Below, one piece after another: positions 34,651-43,391 of a stretch of DNA of 64,000 nt. Where the stretch lies: positions 592,275-656,274 of the forward strand of contig NZ_CABPTY010000001.1 in the NCBI RefSeq assembly GCF_902460415.1, written 5' to 3'. The translations under genes were made by a program, and so were the position numbers. How positions within the stretch are numbered: the first letter of the stretch is position 1; every line of letters begins with the position of its first letter. This stretch comes from Campylobacter_A concisus_Y. Lineage in GTDB: Bacteria > Campylobacterota > Campylobacteria > Campylobacterales > Campylobacteraceae. A model generated the notes under the pieces. That model was not told the DNA's origin, ran no database searches, and saw only the letters and a program-made list of their open reading frames with translations.

Positions 34651-36102
34651 TTACTCAGTTGCAAGCTCCAAATAATAGTCGAGCTGATCGCGTCTGATGA
34701 TACGTATAAGGTTCGTGCTACCCTCAACGCCCGTAGGGTGACCTGCGGTTACTAGATAAGTCTTGTCGTGTTCAACATATCCCTCTTCATACGCCTTTTT
34801 CATGACATTTGCCAAAAGTGAGCTAAGCTTTGTTTTTTCTAGTACAAGCGCTGGTGTAACACCCCAAGCAAGGGTAAGCATATGTGCTGTTTGCTCATCG
34901 TGAGCTACTGCGATGATGTCGATATTTGTGCGGTTTCTAGCTAATTTTATAGCCGATTTTCCTGAGCCAGTGATCGAGATTAATGCATCTGCCTTTATGC
35001 GAACAGCAAGAGATGCGGCGCTACTTGCCACCATATCAGTCTCGTCAAAAAAGTCAAACTCATCAAATTTATTATATGGATAGATGCTTTGAGTTTGGAT
35101 AATCGTTTTACTCATCGCCTCTACGACTGCGACTGGGTTTTTACCTATCGCACTCTCCTCACTTAGCATAACAGCATCAGTACCGTCTAATACAGCGTTT
35201 GCTACGTCACTGATCTCCGCTCTTGTGGCAGTCTCATGCTCTGCCATGCTTAGCATCATCTGGGTTGCTGTGATGACCGGCTTGCTTGCTGCATTTGCCT
35301 TTTTGATGATGAGCTTTTGAATGGTTGGAACCTTATAAAATGGCACTTCTATGCCAAGATCGCCACGAGCTACCATGATACCATCACTCTTTGCGATGAT
35401 ATCGTCTATATTTTCAACCGCGTCAAATTTCTCGATCTTAGATAAAATGGCAGCACGTGAGCCAAATTCTTTTAAGATATTTTTTGCCTTTATTACGTCA
35501 TTTGCATCTTGCACGAAGCTAATAGCAACAAAATTTACACCATGCTTTGCGCCAAATTTCATATCTTCTTTATCTTTTTGTGTGATGATCTCTATGCCAA
35601 GGGCTGTATTTGGGAAATTTACGCCTTTATTTGAGTTTAAAATTCCATCATTTTCAATGATAGTTTTTACTATTTCTTTACCTTCGCTGACAACCTTTGC
35701 TCTTATAGAGCCGTCATAGAGATAGACATACTCGCCAACTTTCAGCATAGGTAAAATTTGAGGCTGATTTAGGCTTACTTTATAAATTCCTTTTTCCACT
35801 TTTTCACCGACGATCTCATCGGCATGGATACTAAGTTCATCACCAGCCTTTAGATAAAATGGCTCACTAAGCTTGCCAACTCTGATCTTTGGGCCGCAGA
35901 TATCTTGTAAAATTCCTATTCTTTTATTTAGCTTTTTTTCGATATTTCTTATCTTGTCAATGTTTGATTTATGGTATTCGTGTGTCCCATGGCTAAAATT
36001 TAAACGAAAGACATTAACACCCGCTTTTACCATCGCTTCCATTGTCTCTTCATTATCACTTGCTGGCCCCAAAGTAGCTACGATTTTTGTCTTTTTTATC
36101 AT
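34651..36102 (-). CDS. pyk: Pyruvate kinase
   Basis: 483 residues from ATG 36102; the frame extends further upstream across its own promoter, so the longer start is rejected. It converts PEP and ADP to pyruvate and ATP. Motifs: KTKIVATLGPASDN, VFRLNFSHGTHEYH, the catalytic Lys in AAILSKIEKFDAVENID, VARGDLGIE, and TATQMMLSM. The C-terminal effector-site domain is present. A promoter box lies 29 bases upstream, back to back with the dctP promoter. Its presence is notable because many campylobacters use Pyk mainly for biosynthesis rather than full glycolysis. Confidence 0.96.
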   Translation of the reverse strand: MIKKTKIVATLGPASDNEETMEAMVKAGVNVFRLNFSHGTHEYHKSNIDKIRNIEKKLNKRIGILQDICGPKIRVGKLSEPFYLKAGDELSIHADEIVGEKVEKGIYKVSLNQPQILPMLKVGEYVYLYDGSIRAKVVSEGKEIVKTIIENDGILNSNKGVNFPNTALGIEIITQKDKEDMKFGAKHGVNFVAISFVQDANDVIKAKNILKEFGSRAAILSKIEKFDAVENIDDIIAKSDGIMVARGDLGIEVPFYKVPTIQKLIIKKANAASKPVITATQMMLSMAEHETATRAEISDVANAVLDGTDAVMLSEESAIGKNPVAVVEAMSKTIIQTQSIYPYNKFDEFDFFDETDMVASSAASLAVRIKADALISITGSGKSAIKLARNRTNIDIIAVAHDEQTAHMLTLAWGVTPALVLEKTKLSSLLANVMKKAYEEGYVEHDKTYLVTAGHPTGVEGSTNLIRIIRRDQLDYYLELATE

Positions 36103-36130
36103 TTTATGCCCCATAAATTTGATTTTTGCG

Positions 36131-36136
36131 ATTATA
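36131..36136 (-). promoter_or_regulatory. -10 box for pyk
   Basis: Minus-strand TATAAT in GTTATAATCGC, 29 bases from ATG 36102. It lies inside the longer upstream reading frame, which supports the shorter start. Confidence 0.7.
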
Positions 36137-36162
36137 ACACATTTTAATAATGTAATTTTTTG

Positions 36163-36168
36163 TATAAT
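36163..36168 (+). promoter_or_regulatory. -10 box for the DctP gene
   Basis: TATAAT in TTTGTATAATAGG, 25 bases from ATG 36193, with AAAGGAG at 36181-36187 as ribosome site. Confidence 0.75.
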
Positions 36169-36192
36169 AGGCAAAATTTCAAAGGAGAAGAT

Positions 36193-37248
36193 ATGAATAA
36201 ATTTTTATTAGCGTCTCTTGGTTTAGCAGCTGTTGCTTGCGTTGCTATGGGAGATGATAAAGTTTATAAGCTAAAGCTTGCTAGCTCATGGGAGAGCACT
36301 ATGCCAGTGCTTGGTGATGTGCCAAAAGAGCTAAAGGATAAAGTTGAAAAGATGAGTAATGGCAGACTTGAGCTAAGGATTGATTATCCATCAAAGCATA
36401 AATCACCTTTTGCAATGCTTGATTTTGCTAAAAGCGGTCAATACGACATTACCTACACAAGTAGCTATTATTATAAAGGCAAAGATGCTAAAACTATATT
36501 TTTTACAGCAACTCCATTTATGATGAATACTGACGAGCAAACAGCTTGGTATGAATTTGGCGGTGGTAAGGAGCTTGAGGCAAAAGTTTACGATCCATAC
36601 AATATCAAAATTTTTAGAGCTGGAAATACCGGCATGCAAATGGGTGGCTGGTTTAAAAAAGAGATAAAATCACTAGATGATATCAAAGGTTTAAAGATAA
36701 GAATTCCGGGCTTTGGTGGTGAAATTTACGCTAAACTTGGCGCTAACATCAATACTATCCCAACTGGTGAGCTTTATATGGCTCTTGAGATGGGAACGAT
36801 CGACTCAGTCGAATGGGTTAGCCCAGCTTATGATATGGCACTTGGCTTTCACAAAGTGGCAAAATACTACTACACAGGCTGGCAAGAGCCAAACGGTGAG
36901 ACTCAGTTTTTCTTTAATAAAAAATCATACGAAAAACTTCCAGATGACCTAAAAGCGATCTTTGAAGCAGCTGCAGCAGAAGTAGCAAGAGATGCAAATA
37001 CAAAAGTATTTTATTCAAATGTCGAGTACTGGGATAAAATGAAGAGCGAGTATCCAGACATCCAAGTAAAATCTTTCCCACCAGAAGTAATAGCAGCTCT
37101 TAAAAAAGCCACAAATGAGCTTCTTGATGAAGAGAGTGCTAAAGATCCGTTATTTAAAGAGATCGTTGAGTCTCAAAGAGCTTTCCTTAAAAAAGCAAGA
37201 GAATGGACTAAAATTTCAGACTACGCTTATATCAAAACAAACGAATAG
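36193..37248 (+). CDS. TRAP transporter solute-binding protein (DctP family)
   Basis: 351 residues from ATG 36193 with AAAGGAG upstream. The signal peptide is residues 1 to about 20 (FLLASLGLAAVACVAMG). The mature protein has the DctP fold: LKLASSWESTMPVL, the ligand-binding Arg in GLKIRIPGFGGEIYAKLGA, and TGELYMALEMGTIDSVEWVSP. It binds an organic anion in the periplasm for a TRAP permease; the VEWVSP and WYEFGGG features recall the alpha-keto-acid-type subgroup. No dctQ or dctM gene follows; a terminator does. The ligand is not known. Confidence 0.9.
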   Translation: MNKFLLASLGLAAVACVAMGDDKVYKLKLASSWESTMPVLGDVPKELKDKVEKMSNGRLELRIDYPSKHKSPFAMLDFAKSGQYDITYTSSYYYKGKDAKTIFFTATPFMMNTDEQTAWYEFGGGKELEAKVYDPYNIKIFRAGNTGMQMGGWFKKEIKSLDDIKGLKIRIPGFGGEIYAKLGANINTIPTGELYMALEMGTIDSVEWVSPAYDMALGFHKVAKYYYTGWQEPNGETQFFFNKKSYEKLPDDLKAIFEAAAAEVARDANTKVFYSNVEYWDKMKSEYPDIQVKSFPPEVIAALKKATNELLDEESAKDPLFKEIVESQRAFLKKAREWTKISDYAYIKTNE

Positions 37249-37256
37249 TAAAATTT

Positions 37257-37280
37257 AGCAGGGATTTTCCCTGCTTTTTA
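37257..37280 (+). terminator. Rho-independent terminator after the DctP gene
   Basis: AGCAGGGA at 37257-37264 pairs with TCCCTGCT at 37268-37275, loop TTT, then TTTTA. A textbook intrinsic terminator. Confidence 0.9.
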
Positions 37281-37370
37281 TATTTACTCTAATTACTTTC
37301 AATAAAAATTTTAATCAAAATGTTTTTATTACAAGCCATAAATTTTTACAAAAATAAATATTGGTGGCTA

Positions 37371-38159
37371 TTATAGATAGAAAATTTCTCTCATTGAGTG
37401 CTCGATCTTTGACTCATCGAGTGTATTGTTAAAAAATAAATTTAGTGCTAAGACCGCTTGATATAAAAGCATATCGGCGCCATCTTTTACGCTAAGATTA
37501 TCTTGCATGGCCATTTCTAAAAATGGTGTCTGCTTGCCATAAATCACATCGAATGCAAATTTAGCATCCTTAAAAATGCTTTTTAAAATTTCTTTAGGTG
37601 CTGGTAAAAAATCATCCTTTAAGCCAGCAGAGGTCGAGTTAATGACTAGATCAAATTTTTGCTCTTCGTAGTTATCCCAACTAAAGCATTTGTACTCATC
37701 TTTAAATTTCTCAAGCCTATCTTTGCTTCTATTTAGTATGCAAACATCAACACCTTGTTCTTTTAATGCATAAGTTATGGCATTTGCAGTACCGCCAGCT
37801 CCAAGAACAATAGCTTTTTTTACATCTTTAAAATTTTTTATTGCTTTTAAAAATCCAGGTGCATCTGTGTTATACGCATAAATTTTGTCATTTTCAAGCA
37901 CAAGCGTATTCGCAGAGCCTATTTTACGGGCTATATCTGAAGCTTCATCGGCTAAATTTAAAGCCCACTCTTTATGTGGAAGTGTTACGTTTGCACCGTT
38001 TAATTTTAAGGATTTAAATTTATTGATTAATTCACTGCCATCTTTTAGCAAGACTCTTGTGTAAAGTGCTTTTAAGCCCAGGTCTGCAATGGCTTTATTG
38101 TGCAGCCTCGGAGATACCGAGTGAGCTATTGGATCTCCAAAGACTGCAAATGTTTTCAT
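37371..38159 (-). CDS. aroE: Shikimate dehydrogenase
   Basis: 262 residues. NADP-dependent reduction of 3-dehydroshikimate. AVFGDPIAHSVSPRLHN at the N-terminus, the catalytic Lys in ANVTLPHKEWAL, Asp in YNTDAPGF, and the nucleotide loop VLGAGGTANAI. Last gene of the gatC-aroE operon; overlaps the SPOR gene by 4 bases. Confidence 0.96.
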   Translation of the reverse strand: MKTFAVFGDPIAHSVSPRLHNKAIADLGLKALYTRVLLKDGSELINKFKSLKLNGANVTLPHKEWALNLADEASDIARKIGSANTLVLENDKIYAYNTDAPGFLKAIKNFKDVKKAIVLGAGGTANAITYALKEQGVDVCILNRSKDRLEKFKDEYKCFSWDNYEEQKFDLVINSTSAGLKDDFLPAPKEILKSIFKDAKFAFDVIYGKQTPFLEMAMQDNLSVKDGADMLLYQAVLALNLFFNNTLDESKIEHSMREIFYL

Positions 38160-39001
38160 TTTGCTCTAAAGATAAAAGCGTCTTTATTGATATCTTTTCT
38201 AATATCGCCTACTGCTTTTTGAAGCATTTTTTCATCAAATGGGCCAACTAAAATTTTAGTCAGTTCACCAACTTTTATAGTTTTGTAGCTATATCCCTTA
38301 GCAGCGATCTTCTTCATATATTCAGCATTTGGATTAAATTTACTAGTCACAAATACTTGAACATAAGAGCCTTTTGTGGCAGGTTCAGTTTTAGCTACTT
38401 CAGCTTTTTTGTCTGCTTTATCTATTTTGGTTTCAGCCTTTTTTTCAATCTTTTTATCTACTTTATTTTCAGTCTTAGCTGGTTTTGCCTCACTCTTTTT
38501 ATCAGTAGCTACTACTTTTTCGACTTTTTTAACTGGAGCATCTACCTTTGTCTCAGCTTTTTTTGCTGGTATTTCAGCAGGCTTTTCGATAGGCTTAACT
38601 ATCTCTTTTGGCTCTTCAGTTTTAGAAATAGGCTTATTATTTTCTTTATCTTTTAGCTTTTTGATCATATCTTCAAATTCGTCTTGTTGCTTATTTTCAG
38701 GCACGATCGGTACTTGCTCAAAGAGCTGTGTATCGCCTTTTTTATTGTCTGAATTTGTATCAGCTATCGGAGATTGTCTATCTACTGGCTGCTCAGCTGG
38801 TACTGGAGGAAGCACTAGTCTTGAATCAGCTTCATTTTGCGCTTGTGAAGGATCGCTTGAATTTACTAGCTTCATAGCCACTACAATGATCAAAAAAAGT
38901 ATAATAAGAGCTGCTATAAATATCAGAAGTTTTTTTAGCTTCAATCCTCTTGCGTCATCATCTCTTTCTAAAAGAATATCTTTTAACTCATCGTTTTCCA
39001 C
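38156..39001 (-). CDS. SPOR-domain membrane protein
   Basis: 281 residues from a GTG at 39001 with AAGGAT upstream. A short cytoplasmic N-terminus, one membrane helix (LIFIAALIILFLIIVVAMKLV, about 26-47), a long low-complexity Lys/Glu/Ala/Pro linker (about 110-205), and a C-terminal SPOR domain starting at GSYVQVFVTSKF. SPOR domains bind denuded peptidoglycan at the division septum. The gene lies between DUF1882 and aroE, the place of Cj0404 as I recall it. Repetitive Lys-rich coding may vary in length between strains. Confidence 0.88.
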   Translation of the reverse strand: MENDELKDILLERDDDARGLKLKKLLIFIAALIILFLIIVVAMKLVNSSDPSQAQNEADSRLVLPPVPAEQPVDRQSPIADTNSDNKKGDTQLFEQVPIVPENKQQDEFEDMIKKLKDKENNKPISKTEEPKEIVKPIEKPAEIPAKKAETKVDAPVKKVEKVVATDKKSEAKPAKTENKVDKKIEKKAETKIDKADKKAEVAKTEPATKGSYVQVFVTSKFNPNAEYMKKIAAKGYSYKTIKVGELTKILVGPFDEKMLQKAVGDIRKDINKDAFIFRAK

Positions 39002-39014
39002 TTTTTATCCTTAA

Positions 39015-39557
39015 TTACATATATTTTGACCAACTTGCCCCACGCTCCTTTTGATAGAGCTTATAAGGTAAAGTTAGTATATTAAATTCTTTTGGCATAT
39101 CGATATTTGGAAACATTCTCCACTCTTTAGGTAGCTTCTGTGAAAGCTTTGCGTTGAGCACGTTTGCCAGCTGACAAGCCTCATTTAACGTAGTGTGACC
39201 TTTATGCACATAAAGGTGCAGATGCCCTGGCGTCTTGCTCTCGTAGGCTGTAAAATTTATAAAGCCCTCTTCTCTTAGAAGAAGCTGTGCTTTATGCCAA
39301 AATCTATCAGGGGTTCTGCCGTTATAGTCAAAAACTATATTTTCAACTTTATCGTATGCATTTATTAAAGAGTGCGCGATAACGGACTTGCCCTCTTCAT
39401 GCTCTTTCATGACACTATAAGTTAGTGGCTCATTTATCTTTTCAAATTTATCAAAGAAAATTTTACCCCTGTATTCTATTTTATTAACGATCGTATCACG
39501 CTTGATATAGTAGTGAGTTGTAATAATCTTTATAAGTGCCGTATCAATACTTTGCAT
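39015..39557 (-). CDS. DUF1882 family protein
   Basis: 180 residues from ATG 39557, which overlaps the glyA stop as TGATG (a TTG one codon earlier is also in frame). The DUF1882 family is known from Campylobacterota and uncharacterised. Conserved-looking blocks are IVFDYNG (74-80), KTPGHLHLYVHKG (108-120) and FPNID...LTLPYKLYQK (149-170). Their order and spacing recall archaeo-eukaryotic primase folds (acidic motif, GxHxxY-type motif, late Asp), which is my inference only. No signal peptide or membrane segment. Confidence 0.8.
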   Translation of the reverse strand: MQSIDTALIKIITTHYYIKRDTIVNKIEYRGKIFFDKFEKINEPLTYSVMKEHEEGKSVIAHSLINAYDKVENIVFDYNGRTPDRFWHKAQLLLREEGFINFTAYESKTPGHLHLYVHKGHTTLNEACQLANVLNAKLSQKLPKEWRMFPNIDMPKEFNILTLPYKLYQKERGASWSKYM

Positions 39558-40801
39558 CAAAATGTCGCTTTATCATAGATTATAAATTTATGAGCAAGTT
39601 CAACTAGCTCAGCTTTTGTCTTCTCTTGTAAAGATGTGTTGTTTATGTCGCTTAGAACGTCAGCTATTTTGTTTGCTATTAGCTCAAACTCAGCCTCTTT
39701 CATACCACGAGCCGTAAGCGCAGGACTACCAACACGTATACCACTTGTGATAAATGGACTTCTTGTCTCGCCTGGAACTGTATTTTTATTTACCGTTATT
39801 CCAGCATTTCCAAGAGCGATATCTGCGTCTTTACCGCTAAAATCTCTATTTAAAAAGCTCATTAAAATTAGATGGTTATCAGTACCGCCACTCACTAGGT
39901 CAAAGCCTCTTTTTATTAGTACTTCGCCTAATTTTTTAGCATTTGCTTTTACTTGTTTAGCGTAAATTTTCCACTCAGGGCTAAGGTTGTGCTTAAAGCC
40001 AACTGCCTTTGCTGCGATAACATGAACAAGTGGTCCACCCTGGATGCCTGGAAAAATAGAGGCATTTATCTTCTTAGCATACTCTTCGTTGTTTGTCATA
40101 ATGATACCGCCTCTTGGGCCTCTTAGGGTTTTATGCGTAGTTGAGCTTACGACATCGCAGTATGGAAAAGGACTTTGATGCTCACCAGCAACAACAAGAC
40201 CAGCAATGTGAGCAACATCTGCAAAGAGTATCGCCCCAACAGCGTCGGCTATCTCACGAAATTTTTTAAACTCGATCTCTCTTGTGTATGCGCTTGCGCC
40301 ACAAACGATCATCTTTGGTTTTACTATCTTTGCGATATCCATGACCCTATCGTAGTTTATACGGCCATCAAGCTCTACACCATAGAAAAAGCTCTCATAC
40401 ATCTTGCCAGAGCTACTTACCTTTGCGCCGTGTGTTAAGTGTCCACCATGGCTTAGATCCATTCCTAAAATTTTATCGCCTGGATTAAGTAAAGCGCCGT
40501 AAACACCTTGATTTGCCTGAGAGCCAGAGTTTGGTTGAACGTTTGCAAATTTACATCCAAAAAGCTCTTTACATCTATCGATCGCTATTTGCTCGATCTC
40601 ATCGACAAATTCGCAGCCACCATAATATCTCTTGCCAGGATAACCTTCAGCGTATTTGTTTGTTAGGATTGAGCCCATTACTTCCATAACTTCTGGATAT
40701 GTAAAATTTTCACTAGCGATCATCTCAAGGTGATCACATTGGCGTTTTAACTCTAAATTTACTAGATCGTAAATGTCCTTATCATAGCTTTGCAAACTCA
40801 T
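39557..40801 (-). CDS. glyA: Serine hydroxymethyltransferase
   Basis: 414 residues. PLP enzyme making glycine and methylene-THF from serine. The PLP Lys is in VVSSTTHKTLRGPRGG; MIASENFTYPEV, NKYAEGYPGKRYYGGCE and AHIAGLVVAGEH are all typical. Overlaps lysS by 4 bases and DUF1882 by 1. Operon order fur-lysS-glyA matches C. jejuni. Confidence 0.97.
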   Translation of the reverse strand: MSLQSYDKDIYDLVNLELKRQCDHLEMIASENFTYPEVMEVMGSILTNKYAEGYPGKRYYGGCEFVDEIEQIAIDRCKELFGCKFANVQPNSGSQANQGVYGALLNPGDKILGMDLSHGGHLTHGAKVSSSGKMYESFFYGVELDGRINYDRVMDIAKIVKPKMIVCGASAYTREIEFKKFREIADAVGAILFADVAHIAGLVVAGEHQSPFPYCDVVSSTTHKTLRGPRGGIIMTNNEEYAKKINASIFPGIQGGPLVHVIAAKAVGFKHNLSPEWKIYAKQVKANAKKLGEVLIKRGFDLVSGGTDNHLILMSFLNRDFSGKDADIALGNAGITVNKNTVPGETRSPFITSGIRVGSPALTARGMKEAEFELIANKIADVLSDINNTSLQEKTKAELVELAHKFIIYDKATF

Positions 40802-42309
40802 TTTTCATTCTCCTTTATCTCATTTTTAAGTGGCCTCATCGCTGGGAAGAGCACAACATCACGTATTGATTTTTTATCCGTTAAAAGCATCACGAGCCTA
40901 TCGATGCCTATACCCTCACCTGCAACTGGTGGCATGCCGTATCCTAGGGCTTTTACATAGTCCTCGTCCATCTCATGTGCCTCGTCATCGCCTGCGTTTT
41001 TAGCATCGATTTGCGCTTTAAAGCGGTTGTATTGATCAATTGGATCATTTAGCTCGTTAAAGCCATTTGCTAGCTCGCGACCAGCGATAAATAACTCAAA
41101 TCTCTCAGCCACATCAGGATTTGCATCACTTCTTCTTGAAAGTGGGCTGATCGAAATCGGATAATCAATAACAAATGTTGGGTGTATAAGCTTGCTCTCT
41201 ACATAGTTATCAAATAGCTCAGCCTGCAAGTGACCAAGATCAAGCTTCTCATTTGCTTCAAGGCCATCAGCTCTTAGTTTTGCTAAAATTTTATCTTTAT
41301 CGTTTATGATATTCTCATCTAGTCCGCCGATCTCAACGAGAGCTTTTTTGTAGCTTATTCGCTTAAATGGCTTACTAAAATCAATTTCCATGCCATCAAA
41401 ATTTACAACTTTTTCCATATCTAGCTTGTCTAAAATGACATTAAAAAGATCCTCTGTGATACCCATTAAATCGTGGTAGTTGTGGTATGCCCAGTAAAAC
41501 TCTATACTTGTAAACTCAGGATTGTGAGTAAGATCCATACCTTCGTTTCTAAAATTTCTATTCATCTCATAAACAGCCTCAAAGCCACCTACTATAAGGC
41601 GTTTGAGGTATAGCTCAGGTGCGATCCTTAGATATCTCTCTACTCCAAGGGCATTGTGAAAAGTGATAAATGGCTTGGCGTTTGCACCGCCTGCTATTGG
41701 GTGTAGCATCGGAGTTTCAACTTCTAAAAAGCCTTTTTCTTCAAAAAATCTTCTAATCGTACTTATAATCACTGAGCGTCTTTTAAAATCAGCTCTAACT
41801 TCAGGATTCATTATCATATCAAGATATCTTTGGCGATATCTTGTCTCAACATCAACTAGACCATGATACTTCTCAGGAAGTGGACTTATCGACTTTGAAG
41901 CAAGGCTAAGCTCGCTTACATGCATGGAAAATTCGCCAGTTCTTGTTATAAATGCATAACCTCTGACATAGACGATATCGCCTATCTCTACGTATTTTTT
42001 AACGATTTTAAACCACTCTGGATCAAGCGTTTTATTGCTAAAGTAAATTTGTAAATTTCCATCTTCATCTTCGATATTTGCAAAAACCGCTTTTCCAGCA
42101 TCACGAATTAGTTTTATTCTACCTGCAAGACCTACTAGCTGACCCTCGGCCTTTTTTTCTTCTGTATCATTAATGTAGTTAAATTTTAGTCTAAATTTAG
42201 AGATATTCATATCTCTTCTAAGAAAATGCGGATATGGATTAATACCTAAATTTCTTAGCTCGTCTATGCTTTGTAGTCGTTGAATCTCATGTTGGTTGTC
42301 AAATATCAC
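40798..42309 (-). CDS. lysS: Lysyl-tRNA synthetase, class II
   Basis: 503 residues. An OB-fold anticodon domain (about 50-150, VGLAGRIKLIRDAGK), then the class II core: motif 1 RRSVIISTIRRFFEEKGFLEVETP, motif 2 FRNEGMDLTHNPEFT, and motif 3 GEGIGIDRLVMLLTD. Charges tRNA-Lys. Starts 1 base after the fur stop. Confidence 0.97.
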   Translation of the reverse strand: MIFDNQHEIQRLQSIDELRNLGINPYPHFLRRDMNISKFRLKFNYINDTEEKKAEGQLVGLAGRIKLIRDAGKAVFANIEDEDGNLQIYFSNKTLDPEWFKIVKKYVEIGDIVYVRGYAFITRTGEFSMHVSELSLASKSISPLPEKYHGLVDVETRYRQRYLDMIMNPEVRADFKRRSVIISTIRRFFEEKGFLEVETPMLHPIAGGANAKPFITFHNALGVERYLRIAPELYLKRLIVGGFEAVYEMNRNFRNEGMDLTHNPEFTSIEFYWAYHNYHDLMGITEDLFNVILDKLDMEKVVNFDGMEIDFSKPFKRISYKKALVEIGGLDENIINDKDKILAKLRADGLEANEKLDLGHLQAELFDNYVESKLIHPTFVIDYPISISPLSRRSDANPDVAERFELFIAGRELANGFNELNDPIDQYNRFKAQIDAKNAGDDEAHEMDEDYVKALGYGMPPVAGEGIGIDRLVMLLTDKKSIRDVVLFPAMRPLKNEIKENEK

Positions 42310-42310
42310 C

Positions 42311-42778
42311 TTACTTTCCCTTTATATTATTTTTTGAGCATTTTTCACAAATTCCATAAAGCTGCATCATATGGCCAGTTAGTTTAAAGCCATGATCTTT
42401 TGCGATACTGATTTGTCTTTTTTCTATCATTGGATCTTCAAATTCTATGATAAGGCCGCACTTTCTGCATATCATATGGTCGTGATGTGGCTTTGTGGCA
42501 AGCTCAAATTTTTTGCCTTGTGAACCAAAGCTGATTGATGTCACCATTTCTGATTCTTCAAGTAGATTTAGTGTTCTATAAACAGTTGCGATACCAATAT
42601 TTAGCTCAGGGTGTGTCTCTTTTATAAAAAGATAAAGTCTTTCTGGAGTAAAGTGTTCGCCATTGTTATATAGCGTTTTTAGTAAAATTTCACGCTGTTT
42701 CGTGTATTTTAAACCATTGTCGCGAAGCACTCTTTTGAATTTCTCAAGCAACGCATCATATTCTAAATTTTCTATCAT
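42311..42778 (-). CDS. fur: Ferric uptake regulator
   Basis: 155 residues. Winged helix (1-90) with KYTKQREILLKTLYNNGEHFTPE and GIATVYRTLNLLEE. The metal sites are HHDHMICRKCGLIIEF and, near the C-terminus, CGICEKC-like paired Cys (YGICEKCSK), the structural zinc site. Represses iron uptake genes with Fe(II) and in Campylobacter also acts in apo form. One base from cvpA and lysS stops/starts, so it sits within the operon; C. jejuni fur is likewise transcribed from upstream promoters. Confidence 0.96.
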   Translation of the reverse strand: MIENLEYDALLEKFKRVLRDNGLKYTKQREILLKTLYNNGEHFTPERLYLFIKETHPELNIGIATVYRTLNLLEESEMVTSISFGSQGKKFELATKPHHDHMICRKCGLIIEFEDPMIEKRQISIAKDHGFKLTGHMMQLYGICEKCSKNNIKGK

Positions 42779-42779
42779 T

Positions 42780-43391
42780 TTATTCCCCTTTTGTGATATT
42801 AGAGTCGGTATTTACACTAGCATTTGCATCCATTGAGATAAATGCATCAGTTTTATTTGTATCCATTGGTCTTGCCACTATCTCATCTAACTCACTTTTG
42901 ATATTTTTTACATCAAGATTTGTTATCCATTTGCCAGTTTCTATCAAAACCGGATAAACTTTACTGTTCGCAAAATAAGGAGCAATTATATTATTTAGCG
43001 AAGTGCCAGATACTACAGCAACTACTGCAGAAAATGTTAAGAAAATTTTTCCACTTCCCATAACAAATCCACCAAGTCTATCCAAAAAACCAAGTCCGCT
43101 TACTGAAACTATTTTTGATAAAAATTTACCAACTAGTAAGCAAACTAGCCAAAAAACTAGCCAAAGAGAGATAAATGCAACAAACTGTAAAAATGAAGGA
43201 TTTTCAAATTTATATATATTTTTAGTTATAAACTCACCAGATAGATCTGAAAACCTGCTAGCTATAATTAAGCCGCCGATAAGTCCAATAAGTCCGAAAG
43301 CTTCTTTTATAAGTCCATTTAATATGCCTTTTATGCCAAGCATCAAGACAAGAGCAATAATAATAATATCAAACCACGTTACTAAATCCAT
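42780..43391 (-). CDS. cvpA: CvpA family membrane protein
   Basis: 203 residues with four hydrophobic segments (about 6-30, 27-44, 68-92, 104-128). The N-terminal WFDIIIIALVLMLGIKGILNGLIKEAFGLIGLIGG is typical of the CvpA/colicin V production family, which has roles in envelope maintenance. The C-terminus is a polar tail with Asp/Asn-Thr repeats. One base between its stop and fur; overlaps pilT by 1. Confidence 0.88.
   Translation of the reverse strand: MDLVTWFDIIIIALVLMLGIKGILNGLIKEAFGLIGLIGGLIIASRFSDLSGEFITKNIYKFENPSFLQFVAFISLWLVFWLVCLLVGKFLSKIVSVSGLGFLDRLGGFVMGSGKIFLTFSAVVAVVSGTSLNNIIAPYFANSKVYPVLIETGKWITNLDVKNIKSELDEIVARPMDTNKTDAFISMDANASVNTDSNITKGE

Noticed and set aside
36103..36174. 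Upstream extension of pyruvate kinase by 24 codons
   Set aside because: The extension covers the pyk -10 box and part of the divergent promoter region; the MIKKTKIVATLG start is the family norm.
38376..39014. Long plus-strand open frame (212 codons) opposite the SPOR gene
   Set aside because: It is the antisense shadow of the Lys/Glu/Ala-rich linker, and its Ser/Phe/Leu-rich composition reflects that; the SPOR frame has the domain, the membrane segment and operon overlaps.
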